In this document: positions 18,383 to 28,009 of the stretch, piece by piece | How positions within the stretch are numbered: the stretch's first letter is position 1 | Layout: every line of letters begins with the position of its first letter | Assembly: GCF_026262505.1 (NCBI RefSeq) | Contig: NC_067204.1 | Span: 2,141,797-2,205,796, forward strand | DNA: 64,000 nt | Direction: 5' to 3' | DNA from: Trichomonas vaginalis G3 | Taxonomy: Eukaryota > Parabasalia > Trichomonadida > Trichomonadidae | Position numbers and translations under genes: made by a program | The notes under the pieces: generated by a model | The model's input: only the letters and a program-made list of their open reading frames with translations | Database searches by the model: none | Told to the model about the DNA's origin: nothing

Positions 18383-19297
18383 ATGAGCAAAACATTTACC
18401 CAAATATCTGATGATCCCAAACCATTTACACTCGAAAATGGAAAATGGTTATTTCGGATTTGGGGTGCACAAGGTGGCATCCTTACCAATCAAGATTGTT
18501 GCAAGGGAGCATATTCTGAAGGCATATTCATTGCAGAAACATCTGTTACACTATACTACTTCGTTGGTTCCAAGGGAAGTTGCTCCACTTCAAAACTTCT
18601 AACAACAAAATTTCAAGGAGGAAGTAATGCCATTGGCTCCAAATATTGGAAATCATGTACAGGTGGATCTGCAACATTTATTAGTCGCGATAAAGAGGCT
18701 ACCAAACTCCTACTAATTTCAGGTGCCGGCGGAGGAATGGGTTCACCAAGTACTTTTTATGGTGGCATTGGAGGTCCTTTTGCGGGTGATGGTCACGGGC
18801 AAGCAAGTATGATTGAAGTAAGTAAAGCAATATTATCTAGAGGAAAAGGAGCTACTTATTCTCGACCAGGAGATGGTGGATATTACGCAGGGACAAATAC
18901 TTATTCTGCATGCAATGCAACAACTGGAAATTTTTTGAAAGGTGGTGATGCGAAATCCTCTGCTGCGGGATCCTCAGGCGGCGGCGGATCTGGTTATTAT
19001 GGGGGCGGTGGCGGTGCTGATATAGCAGGTGGAGGAGGTGGAAGTAGCTATGCTTCTCCTGATCTCTATAACGTAATTTTACTCGGTGGAGATAGACCGT
19101 TTAAATCTCCATCTGGGTCTATTGAAACCGGTCATACAGGTGATGGCTACATCATCATTGAACCAACTAATCCATTTACCATTGATCGCCCAAAAGTTAT
19201 ATGTGATGTTAGCAAATACTGTTATTGTCATTTTAACTTTGCATATTATATCGTTTTTACCTTTATTGATAAAATTATTCCTCTTGGATTGTTCTGA
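18383..19297 (+). CDS. glycine-rich (ALK-type Gly-rich domain) surface-type protein 1
   Basis: An intact 304-residue protein. Domain order: W-x-F-R-I-W-G-x-Q-G-G near residues 21-34, GAYSEGIF, YYFVGSKGSC, GGSATFISRD, LLISGAGGGMG (about 112-122), then SSGGGGSGYYGGGGGAD and GGGGGSSYASP (about 195-225), ending in IEPTNPFTIDRP. This is the fold of the glycine-rich domain found in ALK/LTK receptors and in large trichomonad families. A Cys pair and a hydrophobic tail (residues about 280-304, FNFAYYIVFTFIDKIIPLGLF) may anchor it in a membrane. No N-terminal signal peptide is visible. It is the only complete member of a three-copy tandem array. The role is unknown. Confidence 0.85.
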   Translation: MSKTFTQISDDPKPFTLENGKWLFRIWGAQGGILTNQDCCKGAYSEGIFIAETSVTLYYFVGSKGSCSTSKLLTTKFQGGSNAIGSKYWKSCTGGSATFISRDKEATKLLLISGAGGGMGSPSTFYGGIGGPFAGDGHGQASMIEVSKAILSRGKGATYSRPGDGGYYAGTNTYSACNATTGNFLKGGDAKSSAAGSSGGGGSGYYGGGGGADIAGGGGGSSYASPDLYNVILLGGDRPFKSPSGSIETGHTGDGYIIIEPTNPFTIDRPKVICDVSKYCYCHFNFAYYIVFTFIDKIIPLGLF

Positions 19298-19379
19298 TTT
19301 TTTTTATGATTTTATATTTTTATGGAACCTTAAAATCGCATTTGAGTTAATCAAATAAGATAAATTATGAACAAAACAT

Positions 19380-20435
19380 TTGATTGTCTCTAATACTCCT
19401 GTTCAGTTCACACTTGAAGCAGGGAAGTGGTTATTCCGTATTTGGGGTTCACAAGGTGGCATCCTAAATAATGAAGACGGTTGCAAAGGTGCATATTCAG
19501 AAGGCATCTTCATTTCAGACAGCAGTGTTACTCTTTACTACTTTGTTGGTTCACAAGGGAGTTGTTCATCATCAAAACTTTTAAGTTCAAAATTTGGCGG
19601 TGGAAGTAACAGCATTGGAGAACACAGTGATAGCTCATGTACAGGTGGTGCTGCAACCTTCATCAGTCGTGATGAAGCTGCCAATAAAATCCTTCTCATT
19701 TCAGGTGCTGGCGGTGGAATGGGCCAAGCAGGTACTGATAGTTTTCTCAGTGGATTTGGTGGCCCGTTTGCAGGAGACAGCTATGGAACTGCATGGGGAA
19801 TAGATGCCACTGATGTTAAAAAAGTAAGAGGAAAAGGAGCTACATATTCTGGCCCTGGAGATGGAGGAACTTATACACCAGTGCTTAAGGGTTATACTTA
19901 CGGAGAAGCAAGTCCAGGTCAATATCTGAAAGGCGGTGATGCAAATTCTACAGCTTGGGGATCTTCGGGTGGTGGAGGATCTGGATATTATGGCGGTGGT
20001 GGCGGTGCTGATTTAGCTGGTGGAGGAGGGGGAAGTAGTTATGCATCTCCCGAACTCTACAATGCAATTTTACTTGGTGGAGATAGACCATTTAATTCAC
20101 CATTTGAGACAGTTGAAAAAGGTCATTCAGGTGATGGTTACATCAAGATTGAACCTACTGACCCATACACTATTGATCGTCCAACGGTTGTTTGTGTTAT
20201 TAGTAAGAACTGTTATTGTACTTTTAACTTTGCATTCTATATTATGTTTTCATTCATGAATAAAATGATTCCACTTGGATTTTTCTGTCTGCTTCAATTT
20301 AGTTTTATTTTGAGAAAAATAAAAGAACTTCGTTATATTACTTTGTTGGGCAAAAAGGACTTTGTAGTAAAAAAAATTTGTCAACAAAAGCAAAATTTAG
20401 CGGCGGAAATAATTTGGTTGGACTTGATAATTTAA
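19380..20435 (+). pseudogene. glycine-rich protein 2, start region out of frame
   Basis: Tandem paralog of 18383-19297, with the whole glycine-rich domain intact (WLFRIWGSQGG, YYFVGSQGSC, SGAGGGMG, GGGGSGYYGGGGGADLAGG). The ATG at the position matching copy 1 (19367, ATGAACAAAACATTTGA) meets a stop after eight codons and the domain continues in another frame, so the ends are a one-base shift apart. The frame listed starts at a TTG. At the other end it reads past the family's usual terminus (MIPLGFF) into the head of copy 3. It is either a young pseudogene or an assembly error, since the body shows no decay. Confidence 0.65.
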
Positions 20436-21154
20436 CATCGTGTATAGGTGGTGAAGCCACATTTATTAGTAAAGACCCATATGCTATGAAAATTCTTCTA
20501 ATATCGGGTGCTGGAGGTGGGTCAGGATCATACAATAAAATTGAGTATTTTGGCAGTTTCGGCGGCCCATTTGCCAGTGATTCAATTGGAACTGCCTTTA
20601 ATATTAGTGAAACAGATGCTAAGAAAGTTAGAGGAAAAGGAGCAACATTTTCCCGCCCAGGAGAAGGCGGCTTTTATGTCGGTACTAAAAAATACCCAAC
20701 AAGCATTGCAGAACCTGGTAAATACCTGAAGGGTGGGAATTCAAATACAAGTGCTAGAGGCTCGTCGGGAGGTGGTGGGGCAGGATATTATGGCGGTGGT
20801 GGTGGGACTGATCTGTCAGGAGGAGGTGGGGGAAGTAGTTTCGCATCATATGAGTTGTATAATGTCATTCTTCTCGGTGGTGATAAAATATTTTTATCAC
20901 CGACAAATCAAACAGAAGAAGGCCATTTTGGTCATGGTCATATCCGTATTGAACCAGCCAATCCTTACACCATTGACAAAATACAAAACAAATGTACGAA
21001 TAAATGTGACCTTTCTCCATATTTATCTATTAGACTTTTTTTTCATTCTTTCAATAACTGTTTTGCTTGGATTTTCTATAAATCATTGAGAAAAGAGATT
21101 TCCATGAAATATATTTGGGAAATTTCAAACTCAAAGATATTTATATTAATATAA
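20324..21154 (+). pseudogene. glycine-rich protein 3, 5'-truncated
   Basis: Third tandem copy. It begins abruptly at SLYYFVGQKGLC, about 50 residues into the family domain, directly abutting the 3' part of copy 2. WLFRIWG and the rest of the head are missing, and there is no ATG in frame at the front. The rest is recognisable: GGEATFISKD, LLISGAGGGSG, GGGGAGYYGGGGGTDLSGG, then a diverged tail (about 45 residues) unlike the IIPLGLF end of copies 1 and 2. The junction looks like unequal crossing-over that deleted the intergenic DNA and the head of copy 3. Confidence 0.7.
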
Positions 21155-21174
21155 AATATATATAATTTTTTATT

Positions 21175-23307
21175 TTAGTAGTAACCTCCATGAACTTTCT
21201 CTAAATGAGTGTAGCATTCGCTTGATGTGTTGTAGCAAGCTTTGCAATGCCAGCAGAAGTGTTTTCCGCATGTGCAAGCCATGTGATTACATCCTGTGTA
21301 CTTGAAAATCAGCTTTCCGCAGTTTGGACATTTCTTCAATGTATCTGATTCTTTGATCTCTTCGCTCATCTGCTTCGGACATGGAGTTCCTTTTGGATGA
21401 AGAGCTCCACATGTCTTGCACAATCTTTTGTGGCAGATTGAGCATTCATCGAAGTGAGACTTAATCCAAACAATGTCTTCATGTTCAGGGCAGAAGAAGA
21501 AAGAGTTTTTGTCTGAATGAAGAACAAAAATAATTACGCATCTAAGCCATCTGTTAAGAATATCAGTGATTCTTGCATCATTCTTCATTGAATATATCAA
21601 TTGACCTAATGGACAATATCCATCCAAGCCAAATAACTCTGGTTGTGTCGTGTAAATTGTGTTTCCTTTGTTTTGTTCGAATTTGAAATTCAATTCATCT
21701 TCAAAACAAGTCAAACACAATGGTTTAGATTCGCAAGTATTATTTTCTAAGTCATAAATAGTGACAACATAATGACTTTTCACTGGATTATCACACATGT
21801 TAACGCATCCAAAGACTTCTGGTTCTTCTTCAGAAAGGAATTCCGCCAGTTCTGTTTTCGCGAATTCTTCTTCATCACTTGGAACAATTACGACATGACG
21901 TTTCTTATCAATTGTCCAATTCTTTTTGAGTTCCAAGATTTGCGAAACAACATTTTGGATTGGAATTTCGCTTGATAAACTTAATATCTTGAAAGAAACT
22001 TCGAAATTATTCTTTGGATCGCTTAGAATTTCTCTTGCCTTCTGTGCGTGCTTCCAACTCATTGACAAACTGTTATTGACTTGGAAAGAAGAAATTCCGA
22101 ATTGCTCGAGGAATTGGCTCAAGAATTCAATTGCAGGAGTATGATAGAACAAAGAAGGATGGAATACACTTGCAGGAGGAACAAAAGCAACTTCGTCGAC
22201 AAAGATTTCTTCATCGTTTGTCTTAACAGTTTCAAGTTCATTCAAAGTACGAATATTGCATGCATAAGATACTTCTTTACTTGCTCCAAATGTTAATCTT
22301 TTTGATTTAATTTTGAGTTGAGTATCAGAAACTAAAACATAAGGATTTCTGTTGTCAATGAAACTAATTCTCAAACTCTTGTTTCCACTCCTTAAATCAT
22401 TCATGTGATTCAAACAATACATCATTGCTTCTTTATCCAAATGGTAAACAAACAATGAATTTGAGTTCAAAACTCTTGATAAATAGCCTGTTGGAGTTGT
22501 AATGATTTCTATTGAGAAACCACTAAGAATTTCAAGAATTAAAACTGTATCGGACACGAAAAACATCAAATTCGAAACATCGGAAACAATTTTTTCGATG
22601 TTTGCTTTTTGTTTTTTGTCTTCAATTAAAATCTTGTTGTTGTAACTCATCAAATTAACTGATGAATCAGTATAAATAGAGACAAGATTTACAAAGAAAG
22701 GATGCATGAATGATCCTGGACAATCAATGAATTCATACAAGTTTTCTTTTGGAGAATGAATGAAATAAACTTCATTTAATGATCCAATGAAACAAAATTC
22801 AGGAGGATAAATGAAACTGTCGATTCCAGGACGAGGTGAAATAAACATTTCTTCACCATCAATTGTTTTACATTTTCTTTCAATTCTTCTAACTTCTTTT
22901 GTTATATTTGTTGGGAATATTTCTTTCATTTTGTCTGTAATTAATTTATAATTTTCTTTCATTGCAACAAGGTTTTGTATTCCATTTTCACCAAGTAAAG
23001 AATCCAAAAGAACAAAACATCTTACGGACATTCCCAAATCATTAATCTTTCTTAATCTCAACTCAATTGGTTGACTATAAATTTGTTCCAAACAATTAAT
23101 AATAGTTATAATATCGGAATCCAAACAAACAAGAGGTTTAATTGCTGTCTGATCTGTTTGTATAAACAAACTGTGATAATGATCATCCAAGAAATGAAGG
23201 AAATCATCTAATGGTTGGTCAGAATAAACATGATCAAAATCAAAACCATTAAATTTAAAGTTTTCGTCATTCAAATAATTTTGAACAATTTTTTTCGAAT
23301 TCTTCAT
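21175..23307 (-). CDS. RBR-type (RING-IBR-RING) E3 ubiquitin ligase, C-terminal part of a helicase-RBR pair
   Basis: A 710-residue frame. The last 230 residues carry a degenerate RING1 (CVNMC...CLTC), an IBR-like Cys/His set (FFCPEHEDIVW, CSICHKRLCKTCG) and a classic RING2, CPNCGKLIFKYTGCNHMAC followed by CGKHFCWHC. In RBR ligases the Cys of GC-x-H-M-x-C takes ubiquitin as a thioester; here it is about Cys673. The first 480 residues are unassigned. The gene overlaps the upstream helicase-like frame by 41 bp in a different frame, next to an A7 run. Large proteins joining a DEAH helicase to a C-terminal RBR are known in eukaryotes, so one interrupted gene is plausible. The stop runs into TAAAAT. 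Confidence 0.85.
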   Translation of the reverse strand: MKNSKKIVQNYLNDENFKFNGFDFDHVYSDQPLDDFLHFLDDHYHSLFIQTDQTAIKPLVCLDSDIITIINCLEQIYSQPIELRLRKINDLGMSVRCFVLLDSLLGENGIQNLVAMKENYKLITDKMKEIFPTNITKEVRRIERKCKTIDGEEMFISPRPGIDSFIYPPEFCFIGSLNEVYFIHSPKENLYEFIDCPGSFMHPFFVNLVSIYTDSSVNLMSYNNKILIEDKKQKANIEKIVSDVSNLMFFVSDTVLILEILSGFSIEIITTPTGYLSRVLNSNSLFVYHLDKEAMMYCLNHMNDLRSGNKSLRISFIDNRNPYVLVSDTQLKIKSKRLTFGASKEVSYACNIRTLNELETVKTNDEEIFVDEVAFVPPASVFHPSLFYHTPAIEFLSQFLEQFGISSFQVNNSLSMSWKHAQKAREILSDPKNNFEVSFKILSLSSEIPIQNVVSQILELKKNWTIDKKRHVVIVPSDEEEFAKTELAEFLSEEEPEVFGCVNMCDNPVKSHYVVTIYDLENNTCESKPLCLTCFEDELNFKFEQNKGNTIYTTQPELFGLDGYCPLGQLIYSMKNDARITDILNRWLRCVIIFVLHSDKNSFFFCPEHEDIVWIKSHFDECSICHKRLCKTCGALHPKGTPCPKQMSEEIKESDTLKKCPNCGKLIFKYTGCNHMACTCGKHFCWHCKACYNTSSECYTHLEKVHGGYY

Positions 23308-24670
23308 TTTGTAAATCTTTCATTTTTTCTTTTGTATCTTTAATGATAGCGCATTCATAATCACCATGGATATTCAAGAGTTTGTGCATCATATTTGATG
23401 TTTTTGTTCCATCCAAAACCATTGTAACATCGTATAAATGAGATTCGATTTCTCCAACAATAAACAAAATAAAAGTTATTCCGTCCATTCTGTTTTCATT
23501 AAATAATTTGATGTGATCATGTTTTGAAGAAAACAAAGGAATAATGGATCCTCTACATGAAGAAGAACAACAACAATCACATTCTTTGGATTGTGATGAT
23601 GATGACAAGATAAATTGAAGTAAATCATTGTTTGTCATTTGAAGAGCTATGTCTGGACTAAAAACTTCAAAATTATGAAGTCTTAATTGATCAGAAATAG
23701 AAAAAACTTCTGAATAAGATTGACAATAAACAACATATCGAAATCCTGTGTTGACATCTTCTAAATCATCACTTAATTCTTCAATTAAGTCTCTTCTAAA
23801 TGTATATGTCGTGATATTCATCATTTGTGTGTCTACTCGCTTTAGATCTGTCTTTGTTTGATCAGGAAGTGAAAGAACAAACTGTAAATGATTAATTTTT
23901 CGTGCGAGATCAATCAAACTTTTGTATTTTATGTCTCTGTAGTTTGTACTATGATAAACTAACATTGTTTTCACGCAGGATTTGTTCTTCAAGGTCATTA
24001 AGAATGAGGCTGTATCGAATACTGATAGAAAAACAATGCATTGTTTCTTTTTCGACCGAGATTCTACAAATGAATTTAAATCTGTCAAGATATCATAGCC
24101 ATGGTATTGACTGGAGAACCAAAGCGCATTCTCTTTAAGTAGATATTCATCGTCGCTTGTGAAAATGAAGTATTTGATGAGAGTTTGGTTGATTTGAAGA
24201 AGAGGTATCAGAATTCTGTCGCGATACTCGTAATTGTATGCGTAAACGGCTGGAAAACTGTTAATTACGTGTGATTCTGGTGAATGATAAAGAAAATTGT
24301 ATGATCGCGAGGGATCTTTTTGGATGAATAAACAGGAATGCAATAATACACGTAATGCTATGACGTCAAGCTCATTTTCGATGAATACCATTTGATCAAT
24401 AATGTATTTAGCTAAATCTAGGAAAGAAAAGATATTTGATATGTGTGTATCGACAGGAATGAATGGATTTGGTTTGTAATCGAGCAGAATCTGGATATAT
24501 GACATCAATTCTTCGAATATTGGATAGAATCGTTGAATTTCCAAAATGGAATTATCATTTATTGATTCAAGGCTTTTTCCAACAGCTATTCTGATGCGAT
24601 CTTTATCCTTGGGTACTTGGCGTGTAATTGACCTGAAGCAGTCAATTACACTAGAGATAAAATCATTCAT
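23267..24670 (-). CDS. degenerate helicase-like protein, N-terminal partner of the RBR frame
   Basis: A 467-residue frame just upstream of the RBR frame. The second half looks like a worn RecA-like helicase C-terminal domain: FRYVVYCQSYSEVFSISDQL near residue 325 (compare the domain opening of DEAH helicases), a Cys/Ser-rich insertion (CDCCCSSSCRG), then ITFILFIVGEIESHLYDVTMVLDGTK. No Walker A or DEAH box is visible, so enzymatic activity is doubtful. It ends ...NCSKLFE at 23267. Slippage at the A7 run (about 23288-23294) would carry the frame into the RBR protein. Whether that is a sequencing error, a real frameshift or true two-gene organisation cannot be told here. Confidence 0.6.
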   Translation of the reverse strand: MNDFISSVIDCFRSITRQVPKDKDRIRIAVGKSLESINDNSILEIQRFYPIFEELMSYIQILLDYKPNPFIPVDTHISNIFSFLDLAKYIIDQMVFIENELDVIALRVLLHSCLFIQKDPSRSYNFLYHSPESHVINSFPAVYAYNYEYRDRILIPLLQINQTLIKYFIFTSDDEYLLKENALWFSSQYHGYDILTDLNSFVESRSKKKQCIVFLSVFDTASFLMTLKNKSCVKTMLVYHSTNYRDIKYKSLIDLARKINHLQFVLSLPDQTKTDLKRVDTQMMNITTYTFRRDLIEELSDDLEDVNTGFRYVVYCQSYSEVFSISDQLRLHNFEVFSPDIALQMTNNDLLQFILSSSSQSKECDCCCSSSCRGSIIPLFSSKHDHIKLFNENRMDGITFILFIVGEIESHLYDVTMVLDGTKTSNMMHKLLNIHGDYECAIIKDTKEKMKDLQNEEFEKNCSKLFE

Positions 24671-25074
24671 TTTGGGATTCTGAAGAAGTGGAAAAAAAAT
24701 TGTGATTTAGAATTTTTCCAACATTTTTGAGGGGCGTGAAGTAGTTTGAAGATATTGAAAAAAATGCCCTTCGATATTGCTTTCTTAGTTCAGATCAAAA
24801 TGCCTATCATTATTTGAATCAAAAATAATCATTGGTAAAATCGTTGTTAAAATTTGATTTCATGTCTTATATAAAGATTAAATTACGTTCTTGAGCATTG
24901 ATTTCTGGCTTCTAATTAATTTCATAGCCTAACACATATCGCATGAGTCAATATCGCGCATACTTTGTTAGTTTTAAATGAATTTTCAATTATTGATGAT
25001 ATTGCTTGAATAATTAACTGTTAGAAGCTCTAATTCCTGATAAAAAGTTTCTGTCTTTCATAACATCTTTAAAT
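24671..25074. other. gene-free intergenic DNA
   Basis: Upstream of the helicase-like gene. AT-rich, with no supported feature. Confidence 0.45.
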
Positions 25075-25235
25075 GGCGTTCATTTTAAGATAATATCCTT
25101 TAATTCATGTAAAATTTATACTAAACATCTTAATTGTTATACTTTTATTCTATTTTAGCGCTTTCATTCTTAGAGATGTGTCCAATTATACTAATATCAT
25201 CGTGCTAAAAGAAGAAATTATCTTTGTTGAGGATG
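25075..25235 (-). pseudogene. relic of the 3' end of the F5/8C-type gene
   Basis: This stretch matches the 3' end and downstream flank of the 27163-27831 gene (about 27095-27235), sharing AGATATGTGTCCAATTATAC-like sequence and CCTTTAAT(C/T)CATG. It contains only the last codons and the flank of that gene, then diverges. It is a small, old duplicate or the leftover of a deleted tandem copy. Confidence 0.5.
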
Positions 25236-25353
25236 GTTCTGGTATCAATGGTATACTTATTTTCTATCATTTAATATCAATTGTTATCATATGAATTTTC
25301 TTTAATATGTGAAAAAAAAAGTAACATTATTGCAAAATTATAAAGAAAGAATT

Positions 25354-26616
25354 TTAAAATCTGACAACTTTGAGTAATTGGTCGTGTTCCTTAAAGACAT
25401 CCTTTTGAACATCAATCAATTCTGAAACAGCATCCGCAATCTTTGTGTTTAAGTTAATCTTAGATAAGCAGTGTTTGATTGATTTAATCCAAGCTTTAGA
25501 CTCTCTGTGGCTGTAATATTGAGGAGAATGAGAATGAACTAAGTAATACTTATTGTCATTACTTGACTTCACATTGAATGTAAAGAGATTCAAGCTTGGA
25601 CCGAAGTCAGCATTACCTGTTGTCTTAAATCTGAAATCTTTGATTGGTCCTCCCATCTTGAATTCGCCAAGGGAAGAAAGAATTGTAAATTGGCCCTTTT
25701 GAACTGTTCCAGCGAAATGATTATTCATGTATCCTCTCAATGAAGTCCATGGAGCACCTTTCTCTATTTGGCTGTTCATGTTTTCACGTATCTTCTTCAT
25801 CAGTGTTTGTAATGAGTCGTTTTCTGAAACGTTTTGAGGAACAATATTGAAACTGGAATAGAATTGTCCTTGTGTGAGTTTGTAATCTTTCTCTGCATAA
25901 GGACGGGTTCCAAAAACTTCCCAAACACCTGATTTACCGAACTTTCCATTGAAAGCAGACATTGCAAGAATTTGTGATGCAAGAACAGATTCAGTAAATC
26001 CATGTAATTTATCATCCTTTTGATTGTAAATCTTGAAATCTGTTTTCTTGAGGTCTTCATACATTGTTGGGATCCAAGGAGAAGTTGTCAAACGCTGTGT
26101 ATCCTTTGAAGCATAACGGACAGCATCTTCATCGCATGGTCTTGATGGCAAATAATAATTTATTGCCTTGATCTTTTCCATGAATGGTTCTAATGTATTT
26201 GGATTCAATCCTATCTCTGGTATGTCTCCGTTCTCGGCAAGAAGTTTATTGAAATAGCCCAATGAACCACCATCTAAAACAGAATGGCAACCAATAAGCA
26301 CAACTGAATCTTCTGATGCAGCAATAGTTGCTAATGCCGTTGTTGGTTTTCTGTTAAAGTTTAAGTCAACATAATCTTACATTTCTTCAAGAGATTTAAT
26401 TTCATCTGGTATCTTGAATACTGGAACATCTCTTTTCTGGAAGACAAAGTCGCCGTTATCGAAATGGGTATGCAATCCTGCAAATGATTTGCATAATTTG
26501 TCAATAACAAAGTCTCTGTCATTTTTGTTGTTACAACGCCATGCACCAATAACATTTGCATTTGGCTTAAACCACATGGTCTCCATTCCGACAGTTGAAC
26601 GTCTCTGGATTGACAT
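25354..26616 (-). pseudogene. condensation/acetyltransferase-fold protein interrupted by one in-frame stop
   Basis: One frame of 421 codons from the ATG at 26616 (MSIQRRSTVGMETMW) to 25354, broken only by a TAA at codon 80. Downstream of that stop, CHSVLDGGS matches the HHxxxDG catalytic motif of the CoA-dependent acyltransferase/condensation fold (alcohol acetyltransferase, NRPS-like), with His as the general base. Later, YSSFNIVPQ and LFTFNVKSS fit the second lobe. The length is right for this family. Good initiator TCATTTTAATTAATG supports the start. One nonsense codon in otherwise clean sequence suggests a very young pseudogene, a sequencing error, or translation of the two parts separately. 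Confidence 0.7.
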
Positions 26617-26620
26617 TAAT

Positions 26621-26630
26621 TAAAATGATT
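26621..26630 (-). promoter_or_regulatory. Inr motif of the acyltransferase-like gene
   Basis: The minus strand reads AATCATTTTA. The +1 A at 26626 gives a 10-nt leader to the ATG at 26616, the same geometry as other genes in the window. Confidence 0.5.
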
Positions 26631-27162
26631 TATTGACTAAAAACTCTTTATTCGCACTTTGAATGGGTATCTTTCAAAAAAAATTGAATGCATATGAATT
26701 CATAGTGTGAATTCTTTGCGATCGTAAAAGTGACAATTTGGATTAGAGTTTACATTTTTCTGAGCTAAATAGAGGTTAGTTTAGCCATATATTTGAGAGT
26801 ATTGTTTCAAATATTCATATCAATCATTTTATCTTGGAAAATTACTATAAGTCCTTATATGATTTCCATATTGTGAAACATTTTTTGTCAGCATTTGCAT
26901 TTTCCATATGAGAAATAATAAATCTTGCTGTTATATTCCTTATCGTATTTGTGAAAGTAGTATTTTATATATCACTTATTTTTTTTTATCAAAAGATTCA
27001 TATATTTATGATATCATATGACAAGATTCAGGATTTATCATATTTCATCAAGATTTTGTTTATGCAACAGTTTTCTATTGTATTGACGGATTTTAAGTTC
27101 AAAATAAGATAAATTCCTTTAATCCATGAAAAATTTATATTAAATAACTAAATGTTAGATTT
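26631..27162. other. gene-free intergenic DNA
   Basis: AT-rich DNA between two leftward genes. No repeat or RNA gene is seen. Confidence 0.45.
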
Positions 27163-27831
27163 TTATTCTAATTTAACGTTTCCATTCTTAGATATGTGTC
27201 CAATTATACTGACATCATCGTCATCATCATGGAATGAGACGAAATTATCATCATCATACCTGCCATCATCACCTACAAGTGATCCGTATAATTCGAATTT
27301 GTTAATTGCTATGCAAGGAGGTTCTCCTGGGCAATTTTCATTCTGAATAAGTCGGACGTATCTGGCTTCGTACGTTTGATCGAGTTTGTAGGTTTTCTCG
27401 TTGCATCTTCTCATACCTTCATCTTTCATTTTGTGAACTTCTTTCCATGTTTTATTATCATCTGAAATTTGAAGGGACCATGAATATAAGCAGCACTCAA
27501 AGCATCTGCGCTGTTCATCCTCGCAGCAGCATAGATCATAGTAGCAGCAACCACAACGGATAAAATATCCATTGAATTTGATTTTCTTGGCTTTTACAGA
27601 AAATGAGATCCATGGATGATCATCATTAGAATTACCGCAATTAGAACACCAATCGTAAACTTTGTCCCATGGGTAAATTGCATATTCAGATTTTGTTAAC
27701 TGTTTGGAGCCATTTATGTACTGCTTTGATGATCCACTGACATCAATCATAATTATTTTATCATTAAAAACTTTTTTGAAGATTCCATCTTGTTCGGTGC
27801 TGAGAGAATTAAAAAAGAAAAAGGAAATCAT
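27163..27831 (-). CDS. F5/8 type C (discoidin-like) domain protein
   Basis: A 222-residue protein from the ATG at 27831; an upstream GTG could extend it by four codons, but ATG is preferred. It begins with a hydrophobic stretch (MISFFFFNSLS), possibly a weak signal. The galactose-binding jelly-roll signature follows: WISFSVKAKKIKFNGYFIR, LYSWSLQISDDNKTWKEV, ARYVRLIQNENCPGEPPCIA and INKFELYG. An unusual Cys-rich insertion (CGCCYYDLCCCEDEQRRCFECC) sits in the middle, with at least eight Cys. The tail is Asp-rich (DDDDDVS). Trichomonads carry many such domains; ligand binding, perhaps sugar, is inferred. A 3'-end relic lies at 25075-25235. Confidence 0.8.
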   Translation of the reverse strand: MISFFFFNSLSTEQDGIFKKVFNDKIIMIDVSGSSKQYINGSKQLTKSEYAIYPWDKVYDWCSNCGNSNDDHPWISFSVKAKKIKFNGYFIRCGCCYYDLCCCEDEQRRCFECCLYSWSLQISDDNKTWKEVHKMKDEGMRRCNEKTYKLDQTYEARYVRLIQNENCPGEPPCIAINKFELYGSLVGDDGRYDDDNFVSFHDDDDDVSIIGHISKNGNVKLE

Positions 27832-28009
27832 TAATATTGTCACTTTTTCGATTTGAACAGAAAAATTTCAAAGAAAATGCAGGGGGTAACACCTCGGAGT
27901 GACTCCACATTTATCATTAGTCAGATTTTTTTTACATAAATTTTCCACATGTTTAATATAGAATTTTTTTCCTGATAAAAAGAAAAAAAAACTACTTTCA
28001 AATTTTGCA

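Noticed and set aside
27838-27847. TGTCACTTTT on the plus strand as the promoter of the F5/8C gene
   Set aside because: It faces away from that gene. It is 170 bp before the ankyrin pseudogene, longer than the other leaders here, so assignment to either is weak.
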